Assembly: GCA_964247055.1 (NCBI GenBank) | Contig: OZ176050.1 | Span: 620,001 to 684,000, forward strand | Source: Paragordius varius | Lineage: Eukaryota > Nematomorpha | Length of the DNA: 64,000 nucleotides | Direction of reading: 5' to 3' | Part shown: piece by piece, positions 13,587 through 26,531 of the stretch | Layout: each line of letters opens with the position of its first letter | Position numbering within the stretch: the first letter of the stretch is position 1 | Made by a program: the position numbers and the translations under genes | The notes under the pieces: generated by a model | Told to the model about the DNA's origin: nothing | The model's input: only the letters and a program-made list of their open reading frames with translations | Database searches by the model: none

Positions 13587-14445
13587 GGCTACCTAAAATC
13601 CAAATTTGATCAGGTGATGTCACCATAATTTTTTTTGGGTAGCCCTATGGTAGTTCCATCATCACCCCAAATATTTTCGAGATCGGAGTATAAATGTAAT
13701 TTTTATGAATTTTTTAAATATTTAAAAAATTTATTTTATACGATTTTAAAAATAAATGGCTACCTAAAATCCAAATTTGATCAGGTGATGTCACCATAAT
13801 TTTTTTTGGGTAGCCCTATGGTAGTTCCATCATCACCCCAAATATTTTCGAGATCGGAGTATAAATGTAATTTTTATGAATTTTTTAAATATTTAAAAAA
13901 TTTATTTTATACGATTTTAAAAATAAAAATGGCTACCTATCCAAATTTGATCAGGTGATGTCACCATAATTGTTTTTGGGTAGTTCTATGATAATTCCAT
14001 CATCACCCCAAATATTGTCGAGATCGGAGTATAAATGTAATTTTTTTGAATTTTTTAAATATTTAAAAAATTTATTTTATACGATTTTAAAAATAAAAAT
14101 GGCTACCTAAAATCAAAATTTGATCAGGTGATGTCGCCATAATTTTTTTTGGGTAGCCCTATGGTAGTTCCATCATCACCCCAAATATTTTGGGGATCGG
14201 ACTATAAATGTAATTTTTATGAATTTTTTAAATATTTAAAAAATTTATTTTATACGATTTTAAAAATAAAAATGGCTACCTAAAATCCAAATTTGATCAG
14301 GTGATGTCTCCATAATTTTTTTGGGTAGCCCTATGGTAGTTCCATCATCACCTCAAATATTTTGGGGATCGGACTATAAATGTAATTTTTATGAATTTTT
14401 TAAATATTTAAAAAATTTATTTTATAGGATTTTAAAAATAAAAAT
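13504..14445. repeat. HOR unit B0 (942 bp)
   Basis: Counterpart of A0 without its three extra monomers. The GTAGTTCTATG marker at 13981 aligns with 2728 at offset 11253, while the truncated monomer at 13504 aligns with 1733 at offset 11771, so the exchange lies between them. Confidence 0.78.
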
Positions 14446-14528
14446 GGCTACCAAAAATCCAAATTTGATCAGGTGATGTCACCATAATTTTTTTAAAATT
14501 TATTTTATACGATTTTAAAAATAAAAAT
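14446..14528. repeat. Truncated 83-bp monomer, TATAGG lineage
   Basis: Block B counterpart of the copy at 3193; opens unit B1. Confidence 0.9.
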
Positions 14529-16937
14529 GGCTACCTAAAATCCAAATTTGATCAGGTGATGTCACCATAATTTTTTTTGGGTAGCCCTATGGTAGTTCCA
14601 TCATCACCCCAAATATTTTGGGGATCGGAGTATAAATGTAATTTTTATGAATTTTTTAAATATTTAAAAAATTTATTTTATACGATTTTAAAAATAAAAA
14701 TGGCTACCTAAAATCCAAATTTGATCAGGTGATGTCACCATAATTTTTTTTGGGTAGCTTATGGTAGTTCCATCATCACCCCAAATATTTTCGAGATCGG
14801 AGTATAAATGTAATTTTTATGAATTTTTTAAATATTTAAAAAATTTATTTTATACGATTTTAAAAATAAAAATGGCTACCTAAAATCCAAATTTGATCAG
14901 GTGATGTCACCATAATTTTTTTGGGGTAGCCCTATGGTAGTTCCATCATCATCCCAAATATTTTCGAGATCGGAGTCTAAATGTAATTTTTATAAATTTT
15001 TTAAATATTTAAAAAAATTATTTTATACGATATTAAAAATAAAAATGTCTACCTAAAATCCAAATTTGATCAGGTGATGTCACCATAATTTTTTTTGGGT
15101 AGCCCTATGGTAATTCCATCATCACCCCAAATATTGTCGAGATCGGAGTATAAATGTAATTTTTTTGAATTTTTTAAATATTTAAAAAATTTATTTTATA
15201 CGATTTTAAAAATAAAAATGGCTACCTAAAATCCAAATTTGATCAGGTGATGTCACCATAATTTTTTTGGGTAGCCCTATGGTTGTTCCATCATCACCTC
15301 AAATATTTTCGAGATCGGAGTATAAATGTAATTTTTATGAATTTTTTAAATATTTAAAAAATTTATTTTATACGATTTTAAAAATAAAAATGGCTACCTT
15401 AAATCCAAATGTGATCAGGTGATATCACCATAATTTTTTTGGGTAGCCCTATGGAAGTTCCATCATCACCCCAAATATTTTCGAGATCGGAGTATAAATG
15501 TAATTTTTATGAATTTTTTAAATATTTAAAAAATTTATTTTATACGATTTTAAAAATAAATGGCTACCTAAAATCCAAATTTGATCAGGTGATGTCACCA
15601 TAATTTTTTTTGGGTAGCCCTATGGTAGTTCCATCATCACCCCCAAATATTTTCGAGATCGGAGTATAAATGTAATTTTTATGAATTTTTTAAATATTTA
15701 AAAAATTTATTTTATACGATTTTAAAAATAAAAATGGCTACCTATCCAAATTTGATCAGGTGATGTCACCATAATTGTTTTTGGGTTACCCTATGATAAT
15801 TCCATCATCACCCCAAATATTGTCGAGATCGGAGTATAAATGTAATTTTTTTGAATTTTTTAAATATTTAAAAAATTTATTTTATACGATTTTAAAAATA
15901 AAAATGGCTACCTAAAATCAAAATTTGATCAGGTGATGTCGCCATAATTTTGTTTGGGTAGCCCTATGGTAGTTCCATCATCACCCCAAATATTTTGGGG
16001 ATCGGACTATAAATGTAATTTTTATGAATATTTTAAATATTTAAAAAATTTATTTTATACGATTTTAAAAATAAAAATGGCTACCTAAAATCCAAATTTG
16101 ATCAGGTGATGTCACCATAATTTTTTTTGGGTAGCCCTATGGTAGTTCCATCATCACCCCAAATATTTTCGAGATCGGAGTATAAATGTAATTTTTATGA
16201 ATTTTTTAAATATTTAAAAAATTTATTTTATACGATTTTAAAAATAAATGGCTACCTAAAATCCAAATTTGATCAGGTGATGTCACCATAATTTTTTTTG
16301 GGTAGCCCTATGGTAGTTCCATCATCACCCCAAATATTTTCGAGATCGGAGTATAAATGTAATTTTTATGAATTTTTTAAATATTTAAAAAATTTATTTT
16401 ATACGATTTTAAAAATAAAAATGGCTACCTATCCAAATTTGATCAGGTGATGTCACCATAATTGTTTTTGGGTAGCCCTATGATAATTCCATCATCACCC
16501 CAAATATTGTCGAGATCGGAGTATAAATGTAATTTTTTTGAATTTTTAAAATATTTAAAAAATTTATTTTATACGATTTTAAAAATAAAAATGGCTACCT
16601 AAAATCAAAATTTGATCAGGTGATGTCGCCATAATTTTTTTTGGGTAGCTTAATGGTAGTTCCATCATCACCCCAAATATTTTGGGGATCGGACTATAAA
16701 TGTAATTTTTATGAATTTTTTAAATATTTAAAAAATTTATTTTATACGATTTTAAAAATAAAAATGGCTACCTAAAATCCAAATTTGATCAGGTGATGTC
16801 TCCATAATTTTTTTGGGTAGCCCTATGGTAGTTCCATCATCACCTCAAATATTTTGGGGATCGGACTATAAATGTAATTTTTATGAATTTTTTAAATATT
16901 TAAAAAATTTATTTTATAGGATTTTAAAAATAAAAAT
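14446..16937. repeat. HOR unit B1 (2492 bp)
   Basis: Same length and marker order as A1, including GTAGCTTATGG at 14754, the GTCTAAATG and AATGTCTACC pair, and the GTGATATCACC monomer near 15.4 kb. It keeps both the GGTTGTTCC and GGAAGTTCC monomers, as does B2, so their fusion at 6.46 kb is the derived state. Confidence 0.83.
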
Positions 16938-17020
16938 GGCTACCAAAAATCCAAATTTGATCAGGTGATGTCACCATAATTTTTTTAAAATTTATTTTAT
17001 ACGATTTTAAAAATAAAAAT
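16938..17020. repeat. Truncated 83-bp monomer, TATAGG lineage
   Basis: Counterpart of 5685, but with GGCTACCAAAAATCC, so the two differ at the start although their surroundings match. Confidence 0.9.
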
Positions 17021-18912
17021 GGCTACCTAAAATCCAAATTTGATCAGGTGATGTCACCATAATTTTTTTTGGGTAGCCCTATGGTAGTTCCATCATCACC
17101 CCAAATATTTTGGGGATCGGAGTATAAATGTAATTTTTATGAATTTTTTAAATATTTAAAAAATTTATTTTATACGATTTTAAAAATAAAAATGGCTACC
17201 TAAAATCCAAATTTGATCAGGTGATGTCACCATAATTTTTTTTGGGTAGCTTATGGTAGTTCCATCATCACCCCAAATATTTTCGAGATCGGAGTATAAA
17301 TGTAATTTTTATGAATTTTTTAAATATTTAAAAAATTTATTTTATACGATTTTAAAAATAAAAATGGCTACCTAAAATCCAAATTTGATCAGGTGATGTC
17401 ACCATAATTTTTTTGGGGTAGCCCTATGGTAGTTCCATCATCATCCCAAATATTTTCGAGATCGGAGTCTAAATGTAATTTTTATGAATTTTTTAAATAT
17501 TTAAAAAATTTATTTTATACGATATTAAAAATAAAAATGTCTACCTAAAATCCAAATTTGATCAGGTGATGTCACCATAATTTTTTTTGGGTAGCCCTAT
17601 GGTAATTCCATCATCACCCCAAATATTGTCGAGATCGGAGTATAAATGTAATTTTTTTGAATTTTTTAAATATTTAAAAAATTTATTTTATACGATTTTA
17701 AAAATAAAAATGGCTACCTAAAATCCAAATTTGATCAGGTGATGTCACCATAATTTTTTTGGGTAGCCCTATGGTTGTTCCATCATCACCTCAAATATTT
17801 TCGAGATCGGAGTATAAATGTAATTTTTATGAATTTTTTAAATATTTAAAAAATTTATTTTATACGATTTTAAAAATAAAAATGGCTACCTTAAATCCAA
17901 ATGTGATCAGGTGATATCACCATAATTTTTTTGGGTAGCCCTATGGAAGTTCCATCATCACCCCAAATATTTTCGAGATCGGAGTATAAATGTAATTTTT
18001 ATGAATTTTTTAAATATTTAAAAAATTTATTTTATACGATTTTAAAAATAAATGGCTACCTAAAATCCAAATTTGATCAGGTGATGTCACCATAATTTTT
18101 TTTGGGTAGCCCTATGGTAGTTCCATCATCACCCCAAATATTTTCGAGATCGGAGTATAAATGTAATTTTTATGAATTTTTTAAATATTTAAAAAATTTA
18201 TTTTATACGATTTTAAAAATAAAAATGGCTACCTATCCAAATTTGATCAGGTGATGTCACCATAATTGTTTTTGGGTTACCCTATGATAATTCCATCATC
18301 ACCCCAAATATTGTCGAGATCGGAGTATAAATGTAATTTTTTTGAATTTTTTAAATATTTAAAAAATTTATTTTATACGATTTTAAAAATAAAAATGGCT
18401 ACCTAAAATCAAAATTTGATCAGGTGATGTCACCATAATTTTTTTTGGGTAGCCCTATGGTAATTCCATCATCACCCCAAATATTGTCGAGATCGGAGTA
18501 TAAATGTAATTTTTTTGAATTTTTTAAATATTTAAAAAATTTATTTTATACGATTTTAAAAATAAAAATGGCTACCTATCCAAATTTGATCAGGTGATGT
18601 CACCATAATTGTTTTTGGGTTACCCTATGATAATTCCATCATCACCCCAAATATTGTCGAGATCGGAGTATAAATTTAATTTTTTTGAATTTTTTAAATA
18701 TTTAAAAAATTTATTTTATACGATTTTAAAAATAAAAATGGCTACCTAAAATCAAAATTTGATCAGGTGATGTCGCCATAATTTTGTTTGGGTAGCCCTA
18801 TGGTAGTTCCATCATCACCCCAAATATTTTGGGGATCGGACTATAAATGTAATTTTTATGAATATTTTAAATATTTAAAAAATTTATTTTATACGATTTT
18901 AAAAATAAAAAT

Positions 18913-18995
18913 GGCTACCAAAAATCCAAATTTGATCAGGTGATGTCACCATAATTTTTTTAAAATTTATTTTATACGATTTTAAAAATAAAAAT
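18913..18995. repeat. Truncated 83-bp monomer, GTTTGGG lineage
   Basis: Block B counterpart of the copy at 7488 (offset 11425). Confidence 0.9.
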
Positions 18996-20026
18996 GGCTA
19001 CCTAAAATCCAAATTTGATCAGGTGATGTCACCATAATTTTTTTTGGGTAGCCCTATGGTAGTTCCATCATCACCCCAAATATTTTCGAGATCGGAGTAT
19101 AAATGTAATTTTTATGAATTTTTTAAATATTTAAAAAATTTATTTTATACGATTTTAAAAATAAATGGCTACCTAAAATCCAAATTTGATCAGGTGATGT
19201 CACCATAATTTTTTTTGGGTAGCCCTATGGTAGTTCCATCATCACCCCAAATATTTTCGAGATCGGAGTATAAATGTAATTTTTATGAATTTTTTAAATA
19301 TTTAAAAAATTTATTTTATACGATTTTAAAAATAAAAATGGCTACCTATCCAAATTTGATCAGGTGATGTCACCATAATTGTTTTTGGGTAGCCCTATAA
19401 TAATTCCATCATCACCCCAAATATTGTCGAGATCGGAGTATAAATGTAATTTTTTTGAATTTTTTAAATATTTAAAAAATTTATTTTATACGATTATAAA
19501 AATAAAAATGGCTACCTAAAATCAAAATTTGATCAGGTGATGTCGCCATAATTTTTTTTGGGTAGCCCTATGGTAGTTCCATCATCACCCCAAATATTTT
19601 GGGGATCGGACTATAAATGTAATTTTTATGAATTTTTTAAATATTTAAAAAATTTATTTTATACGATTTTAAAAATAAAAATGGCTACCTAAAATCCAAA
19701 TTTGATCAGGTGATGTCTCCATAATTTTTTTGGGTAGCCCTATGGTAGTTCCATCATCACCCCAAATATTTTGGGGTTCGGACTATAAATGTAATTTTTA
19801 TGAATTTTTTAAATATTTAAAAAATTTATTTTATACGATTTTAAAAATCAAAATGGCTACCTAAAATCCAAATTTGATCAGGTGATGTCACTATAATTTT
19901 TTTGGGTAGCCCTATGGTAGTTCCATCATCACCTCAAATATTTTGGGGATCGGACTATAAATGTAATTTTTATGAATTTTTTAAATATTTAAAAAATTTA
20001 TTTTATAGGATTTTAAAAATAAAAAT

Positions 20027-20109
20027 GGCTACCAAAAATCCAAATTTGATCAGGTGATGTCACCATAATTTTTTTAAAATTTATTTTATACGATTTTACA
20101 AATAAAAAT
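20027..20109. repeat. Truncated 83-bp monomer, TATAGG lineage
   Basis: Carries the TTTTACAAAT ending; counterpart of 8602 (offset 11425). Confidence 0.9.
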
Positions 20110-23100
20110 GGCTACCTAAAATCCAAATTTGATCAGGTGATGTCACCATAATTTTTTTTGGGTAGCCCTATGGTAGTTCCATCATCACCCCAAATATTTT
20201 CGAGATCGGAGTATAAATGTAATTTTTATGAATTTTTTAAATATTTAAAAAATTTATTTTATACGATATTAAAAATAAAAATGGCTACCTAAAATCCAAA
20301 TTTGATCAGGTGATGTCACCTTAATTTTTTTTGGGTATCCCTATGGTAATTCCATCATCACCCCAAATATTTTGGGGATCGGACTATAAATGTAATTTTT
20401 ATGAATTTTTTAAATATTTAAAAAATTTATTTTATACGATTTTAAAAATAAAAATGGCTACCTAAAATCCAAATTTGATCAGGTGATGTCACTATAATTT
20501 TTTTGGGTAGCCCTATGGTAGTTCCATCATCACCCCAAATATTTTCGAGATCGGAGTATAAATGTAATTTTTATGAATTTTTTAAATATTTAAAAAATTT
20601 ATTTTATACGATTTTAAAAATAAAAATGGCTACCTAAAATCCAAATTTGATCAGGTGATGTCACTAAAATTTTTTTGGGTAGCCCTATGGTAGTTCCATC
20701 ATCACCCCAAATATTTTCGAGATCGGAGTATAAATGTAATTTTTATGAATTTTTAAATATTTAAAAAATTTATTTTATACGATTTTAAAATAAAAATGGC
20801 TACCTAAAATCCAAATTTGATCAGGTGATGTCACCATAATTTTTTTTGGGTAGCCCTATGGTAGTTCCATCATCACCCCAAATATTGTCGAGATCGGAGT
20901 ATAAATGTAATTTTTTTGAATTTTTTAAATATTTAAAAAATTTATTTTATACGATTTTAAAAATAAAAATGGCTACCTAAAATCCAAATTTGATCAGGTG
21001 ATGTCGCCATAATTTTTTTTGCGTAGCCCTATGTAGTTTCATCATCACCCCAAATATTTTGGGGATCGGACTATAAATGTAATTTTTATGAATTTTTTAA
21101 ATATTTAAAAAATTTATTTTATACGATTTTAAAAATAAAAATGGCTACCTAAAATCCAAATTTGATCAGGTGATGTCTCCATAATTTTTTTTGGGTAGCC
21201 CTATGGTAGTTCCATCATCACCCCAAATATTTTCGAGATCGGAGTATAAATGTAATTTTTATGAATTTTTAAAATATTTAAAAAATTTATTTTATACGAT
21301 TTTAAAAATAAAAATGGCTACCTAAAATCCAAATTTGATCAGGTGATGTCACCATAATTTTTTTTGGGTAGCCCTATGGTAGTTCCATCATCACCCCAAA
21401 TATTGTCGAGATCGGAGTATAAATGTAATTTTTTTGAATTTTTTAAATATTTAAAAAATTTATTTTATACGATTTTAAAAATAAAAATGGCTACCTAAAA
21501 TCCAAATTTGATCAGGTGATGTCGCCATAATTTTTTTTGCGTAGCCCTATGTAGTTTCATCATCACCCCAAATATTTTGGGGATCGGACTATAAATGTAA
21601 TTTTTATGAATTTTTTAAATATTTAAAAAATTTATTTTATACGATTTTAAAAATAAAAATGGCTACCTAAAATCCAAATTTGATCAGGTGATGTCACCAT
21701 AATTTTTTTTGGGTAGCCCTATGGTAGTTCCATCATCACCCCAAATATTTTGGGGATCGGACTATAAATGTAATTTTTATGAATTTTTTAAATATTTAAA
21801 AAATTTATTTTATACGATTTTAAAAATAAAAATGGCTACCTAAAATCCAAATTTGATCAGGTGATGTCTCCATAATTTTTTTTGGGTAGCCCTATGGTAG
21901 TTCCATCATCACCCCAAATATTTTCGAGATCGGAGTATAAATGTAATTTTTATGAATTTTTAAAATATTTAAAAAATTTATTTTATACGATTTTAAAAAT
22001 AAAAATGGCTACCTAAAATCCAAATTTGATCAGGTGATGTCACCATAATTTTTTTTGGGTAGCCCTATGGTAGTTCCATCATCACCCCAAATATTGTCGA
22101 GATCGGAGTATAAATGTAATTTTTTTGAATTTTTTAAATATTTAAAAAATTTATTTTATACGATTTTAAAAATAAAAATGGCTACCTAAAATCCAAATTT
22201 GATCAGGTGATGTCGCCATAATTTTTTTTGCGTAGCCCTATGTAGTTTCATCATCACCCCAAATATTTTGGGGATCGGACTATAAATGTAATTTTTATGA
22301 ATTTTTTAAATATTTAAAAAATTTATTTTATACGATTTTAAAAATAAAAATGGCTACCTAAAATCCAAATTTGATCAGGTGATGTCACCATAATTTTTTT
22401 TGGGTAGCCCTATGGTAGTTCCATCATCACCCCAAATATTTTCGAGATCGGAGTATAAATGTAATTTTTATGAATTTTTTAAATATTTAAAAAATTGATT
22501 TTATACGATTTTAAAAATAAAAATGGCTACCTAAAATCAAAATTTGATCAGGTGATGTCACCATATTTTTTTGGGTAGCCCTATGGTAGTTCCATCATCA
22601 CCCCAAATATTGTCGAGATCGGAGTATAAATGTAATTTTTTTGAATTTTTTAAATATTTAAAAAATTTATTTTATACGATTTTAAAAATAAAAATGGCTA
22701 CCTAAAATCTAAATTTGATCAGGTGATGTCGCCATAATTTTTTTTGGGTAGCCCTATGGTAGTTCCATCATCACCCCAAATATTTTGGGGATCGGACTAT
22801 AAATGTAATTTTTATGAATTTTTTAAATATTTAAAAAATTTATTTTATACGATTTTAAAAATAAAAATGGCTACCTAAAATCCAAATTTGATCAGGTGAT
22901 GTCACTATAATTTTTTTTGGGTAGCCCTATGGTAGTTCCATCATCACCCCAAATATTTTGGGGATCGGACTATAAATGTAATTTTTATGAATTTTTTAAA
23001 TATTTAAAAAATTTATTTTATACGATTTTAAAAATAAAAATGGCTACCTAAAATCCAAATTTGATCAGGTGATGTCACTATAATTTTTTTGGGTAGCCCT

Positions 23101-23459
23101 ATGGTAGTTCCATCATCACCTCAAATATTTTGGGGATCGGACTATAAATGTAATTTTTATGAATTTTTTAAATATTTAAAAAATTTATTTTATACGATTT
23201 TAAAAATAAAAATGGCTACCTAAAATCCAAATTTGATCAGGTGATGTCACCATAATTTTTTTTGGGTAGCCCTATGGTAGTTCCATCATCACCCCAAATA
23301 TTGTCGAGATCGGAGTATAAATGTAATTTTTTTGAATTTTTTAAATATTTAAAAAATTTATTTTATACGATTTTAAAAATAAAAATGGCTACCTAAAATC
23401 TAAATTTGATCAGGTGATGTCGCCATAATTTTTTTTGGGTAGCCCTATGGTAGTTCCAT

Positions 23460-24480
23460 CATCACCCCAAATATTTTCGAGATCGGAGTATAAATGTAAT
23501 TTTTATGAATTTTTTAAATATTTAAAAAATTTATTTTATACGATTTTAAAAATAAAAATGGCTACCTATCCAAATTTGATCAGGTGATGTCACCATAATT
23601 GTTTTTGGGTAGCCCTATGATAATTCCATCATCACCCCAAATATTGTCGAGATCGGAGTATAAATGTAATTTTTTTGAATTTTTTAAATATTTAAAAAAT
23701 TTATTTTATACGATTTTAAAAATAAAAATGGCTACCTAAAATCAAAATTTGATCAGGTGATGTCGCCATAATTTTTTTTGGGTAGCCCTATGGTAGTTCC
23801 ATCATCACCCCAAATATTTTGGGGATCGGACTATAAATGTAATTTTTATGAATTTTTTAAATATTTAAAAAATTTATTTTATACGATTTTAAAAATAAAA
23901 ATGGCTACCTAAAATCCAAATTTGATCAGGTGATGTCTCCATAATTTTTTTGGGTAGCCCTATGGTAGTTCCATCATCACCCCAAATATTTTGGGGTTCG
24001 GACTATAAATGTAATTTTTATGAATTTTTTAAATATTTAAAAAATTTATTTTATACGATTTTAAAAATCAAAATGGCTACCTAAAATCCAAATTTGATCA
24101 GGTGATGTCACTATAATTTTTTTGGGTACCCCTATGGTAGTTCCATCATCACCTCAAATATTTTGGGGATCGGACTATAAATGTAATTTTTATGAATTTT
24201 TTAAATATTTAAAAAATTTATTTTATAGGATTTTAAAAATAAAAATGGCTACCAAAAATCCAAATTTGATCAGGTGATGTCACCATAATTTTTTTAAAAT
24301 TTATTTTATACGATTTTACAAATAAAAATGGCTACCTAAAATCCAAATTTGATCAGGTGATGTCACCATAATTTTTTTTGGGTAGCCCTATGGTAGTTCC
24401 ATCATCACCCCAAATATTTTCGAGATCGGAGTATAAATGTAATTTTTATGAATTTTTTAAATATTTAAAAAATTTATTTT
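23460..24480. repeat. About 1 kb copy of block B inside region C
   Basis: GGCTACCTATCC at 23560, TTGGGGTTCGG at 23991, ATCAAAATGG and the truncated monomer at 24247 all match block B at offset 4220. The match ends where B has GATATT (near 20.26 kb) and this copy has GATTTT. A second, shorter relative lies at about 25.2-25.98 kb, without the TTGGGGTTCGG monomer. Confidence 0.8.
24247..24329. repeat. Truncated 83-bp monomer, TATAGG lineage
   Basis: Copy of 20027 at offset 4220, inside the piece of block B transferred into region C. Confidence 0.9.
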
Positions 24481-25707
24481 ATACGATTTTAAAAATAAAA
24501 ATGGCTACCTAAAATCCAAATTTGATCAGGTGATGTCACTATAATTTTTTTTGGGTAGCCCTATGGTAGTTTCATCATCACCCCAAATATTTTGGGGATC
24601 GGACTATAAATGTAATTTTTATGAATTTTTTAAATATTTAAAAAATTTATTTTATACGATTTTAAAAATAAAAATGGCTACCTAAAATCCAAATTTGATC
24701 AGGTGATGTCACCATAATTTTTTTTGGGTAGCCCTATGGTAGTTCCATCATCACCCCAAATATTTTCGAGATCGGAGTATAAATGTAATTTTTATGAATT
24801 TTTTAAATATTTAAAAAATTGATTTTATACGATTTTAAAAATAAAAATGGCTACCTAAAATCAAAATTTGATCAGGTGATGTCACCATATTTTTTTGGGT
24901 AGCCCTATGGTAGTTCCATCATCACCCCAAATATTGTCGAGATCGGAGTATAAATGTAATTTTTTTGAATTTTTTAAATATTTAAAAAATTTATTTTATA
25001 CGATTTTAAAAATAAAAATGGCTACCTAAAATCTAAATTTGATCAGGTGATGTCGCCATAATTTTTTTTGGGTAGCCCTATGGTAGTTCCATCATCACCC
25101 CAAATATTTTGGGGATCGGACTATAAATGTAATTTTTATGAATTTTTTAAATATTTAAAAAATTTATTTTATACGATTTTAAAAATAAAAATGGCTACCT
25201 ATCCAAATTTGATCAGGTGATGTCACCATAATTGTTTTTGGGTAGCCCTATGATAATTCCATCATCACCCCAAATATTGTCGAGATCGGAGTATAAATGT
25301 AATTTTTTTGAATTTTTTAAATATTTAAAAAATTTATTTTATACGATTTTAAAAATAAAAATGGCTACCTAAAATCAAAATTTGATCAGGTGATGTCGCC
25401 ATAATTTTTTTTGGGTAGCCCTATGGTAGTTCCATCATCACCCCAAATATTTTGGGGATCGGACTATAAATGTAATTTTTATGAATTTTTTAAATATTTA
25501 AAAAATTTATTTTATACGATTTTAAAAATCAAAATGGCTACCTAAAATCCAAATTTGATCAGGTGATGTCACTATAATTTTTTTGGGTAGCCCTATGGTA
25601 GTTCCATCATCACCTCAAATATTTTGGGGATCGGACTATAAATGTAATTTTTATGAATTTTTTAAATATTTAAAAAATTTATTTTATAGGATTTTAAAAA
25701 TAAAAAT

Positions 25708-25790
25708 GGCTACCAAAAATCCAAATTTGATCAGGTGATGTCACCATAATTTTTTAAAAATTTATTTTATACGATTTTACAAATAAAAAT
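25708..25790. repeat. Truncated 83-bp monomer, last in the window
   Basis: Lies 1461 bp after the previous copy and still carries TATAGG upstream and TTTTACAAAT at its end. One base at the junction differs (six T then five A instead of seven T then four A). None is seen in the remaining 38 kb. Confidence 0.9.
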
Positions 25791-26531
25791 GGCTACCTAA
25801 AATCCAAATTTGATCAGGTTATGTCACCATAATTTTTTTTGGGGCGCCCTATGGTAGTTCCATCATCACCCCAAATATTTTCGAGATCGGAGTATAAATG
25901 TAATTTTTATGAATTTTTTAAATATTTAAAAAATTTATTTTATACGATATTAAAAATAAAAATGGCTACCTAAAATCCAAATTTGATCAGGTGATGTCAC
26001 CTTAATTTTTTTTGGGTAGCCCTATGGTAATTCCATCATCACCCCAAATATTTTCGAGATCGGAGTATAAATGTAATTTTTATGAATTTTTTAAATATTT
26101 AAAAAATTTATTTTATACGATATTAAAAATAAAAATGGCTACCTAAAATCCAAATTTGATCAGGTGATGTCACCTTAATTTTTTTTGGGTAGCCCTATGG
26201 TAATTCCATCATCACCCCAAATATTTTCGAGATCGGAGTATAAATGTAATTTTTATGAATTTTTTAAATATTTAAAAAATTTATTTTATACGATTTTAAA
26301 ATAAAAATGGCTACCTAAAATCCAAATTTGATCAGGTGATGTCACCATAATTTTTTTTGGGTAGCCCTATGGTAGTTCCATCATCACCCCAAATATTGTC
26401 GAGATCGGAGTATAAATGTAATTTTTTTGAATTTTTTAAATATTTAAAAAATTTATTTTATACGATTTTAAAAATAAAAATGGCTACCTAAAATCCAAAT
26501 TTGATCAGGTGATGTCGCCATAATTTTTTTT

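Larger units (their letters stand above)
16938..20026. repeat. HOR unit B2 (3089 bp)
   Basis: Counterpart of A2, longer by the 172-bp monomer that A2 lost. GTAGCTTATGG at 17246, GTATAAATTTAA at about 18669 and GATTATAAA at 19493 align with A2. Its last third (about 19.24-20.03 kb) was copied again into 23.46-24.25 kb. Confidence 0.8.
12988..22093. repeat. Block B: second copy of the duplicated higher-order block
   Basis: Copy of 1217-10840 in the same orientation. Relative to A it lacks 518 bp near 13.8-13.95 kb, has one extra 172-bp monomer near 17.7-17.9 kb, one extra base near 20.6 kb, and lacks 173 bp near 21.15 kb; these sum exactly to the 518-bp length difference. Single-base differences are sparse. 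Examples are CCGAG at 3892 in A against CGGAG in B, and TATAAATT at about 14993 in B against TATGAATT in A. Such close similarity implies a recent duplication or continuing exchange. Confidence 0.87.
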
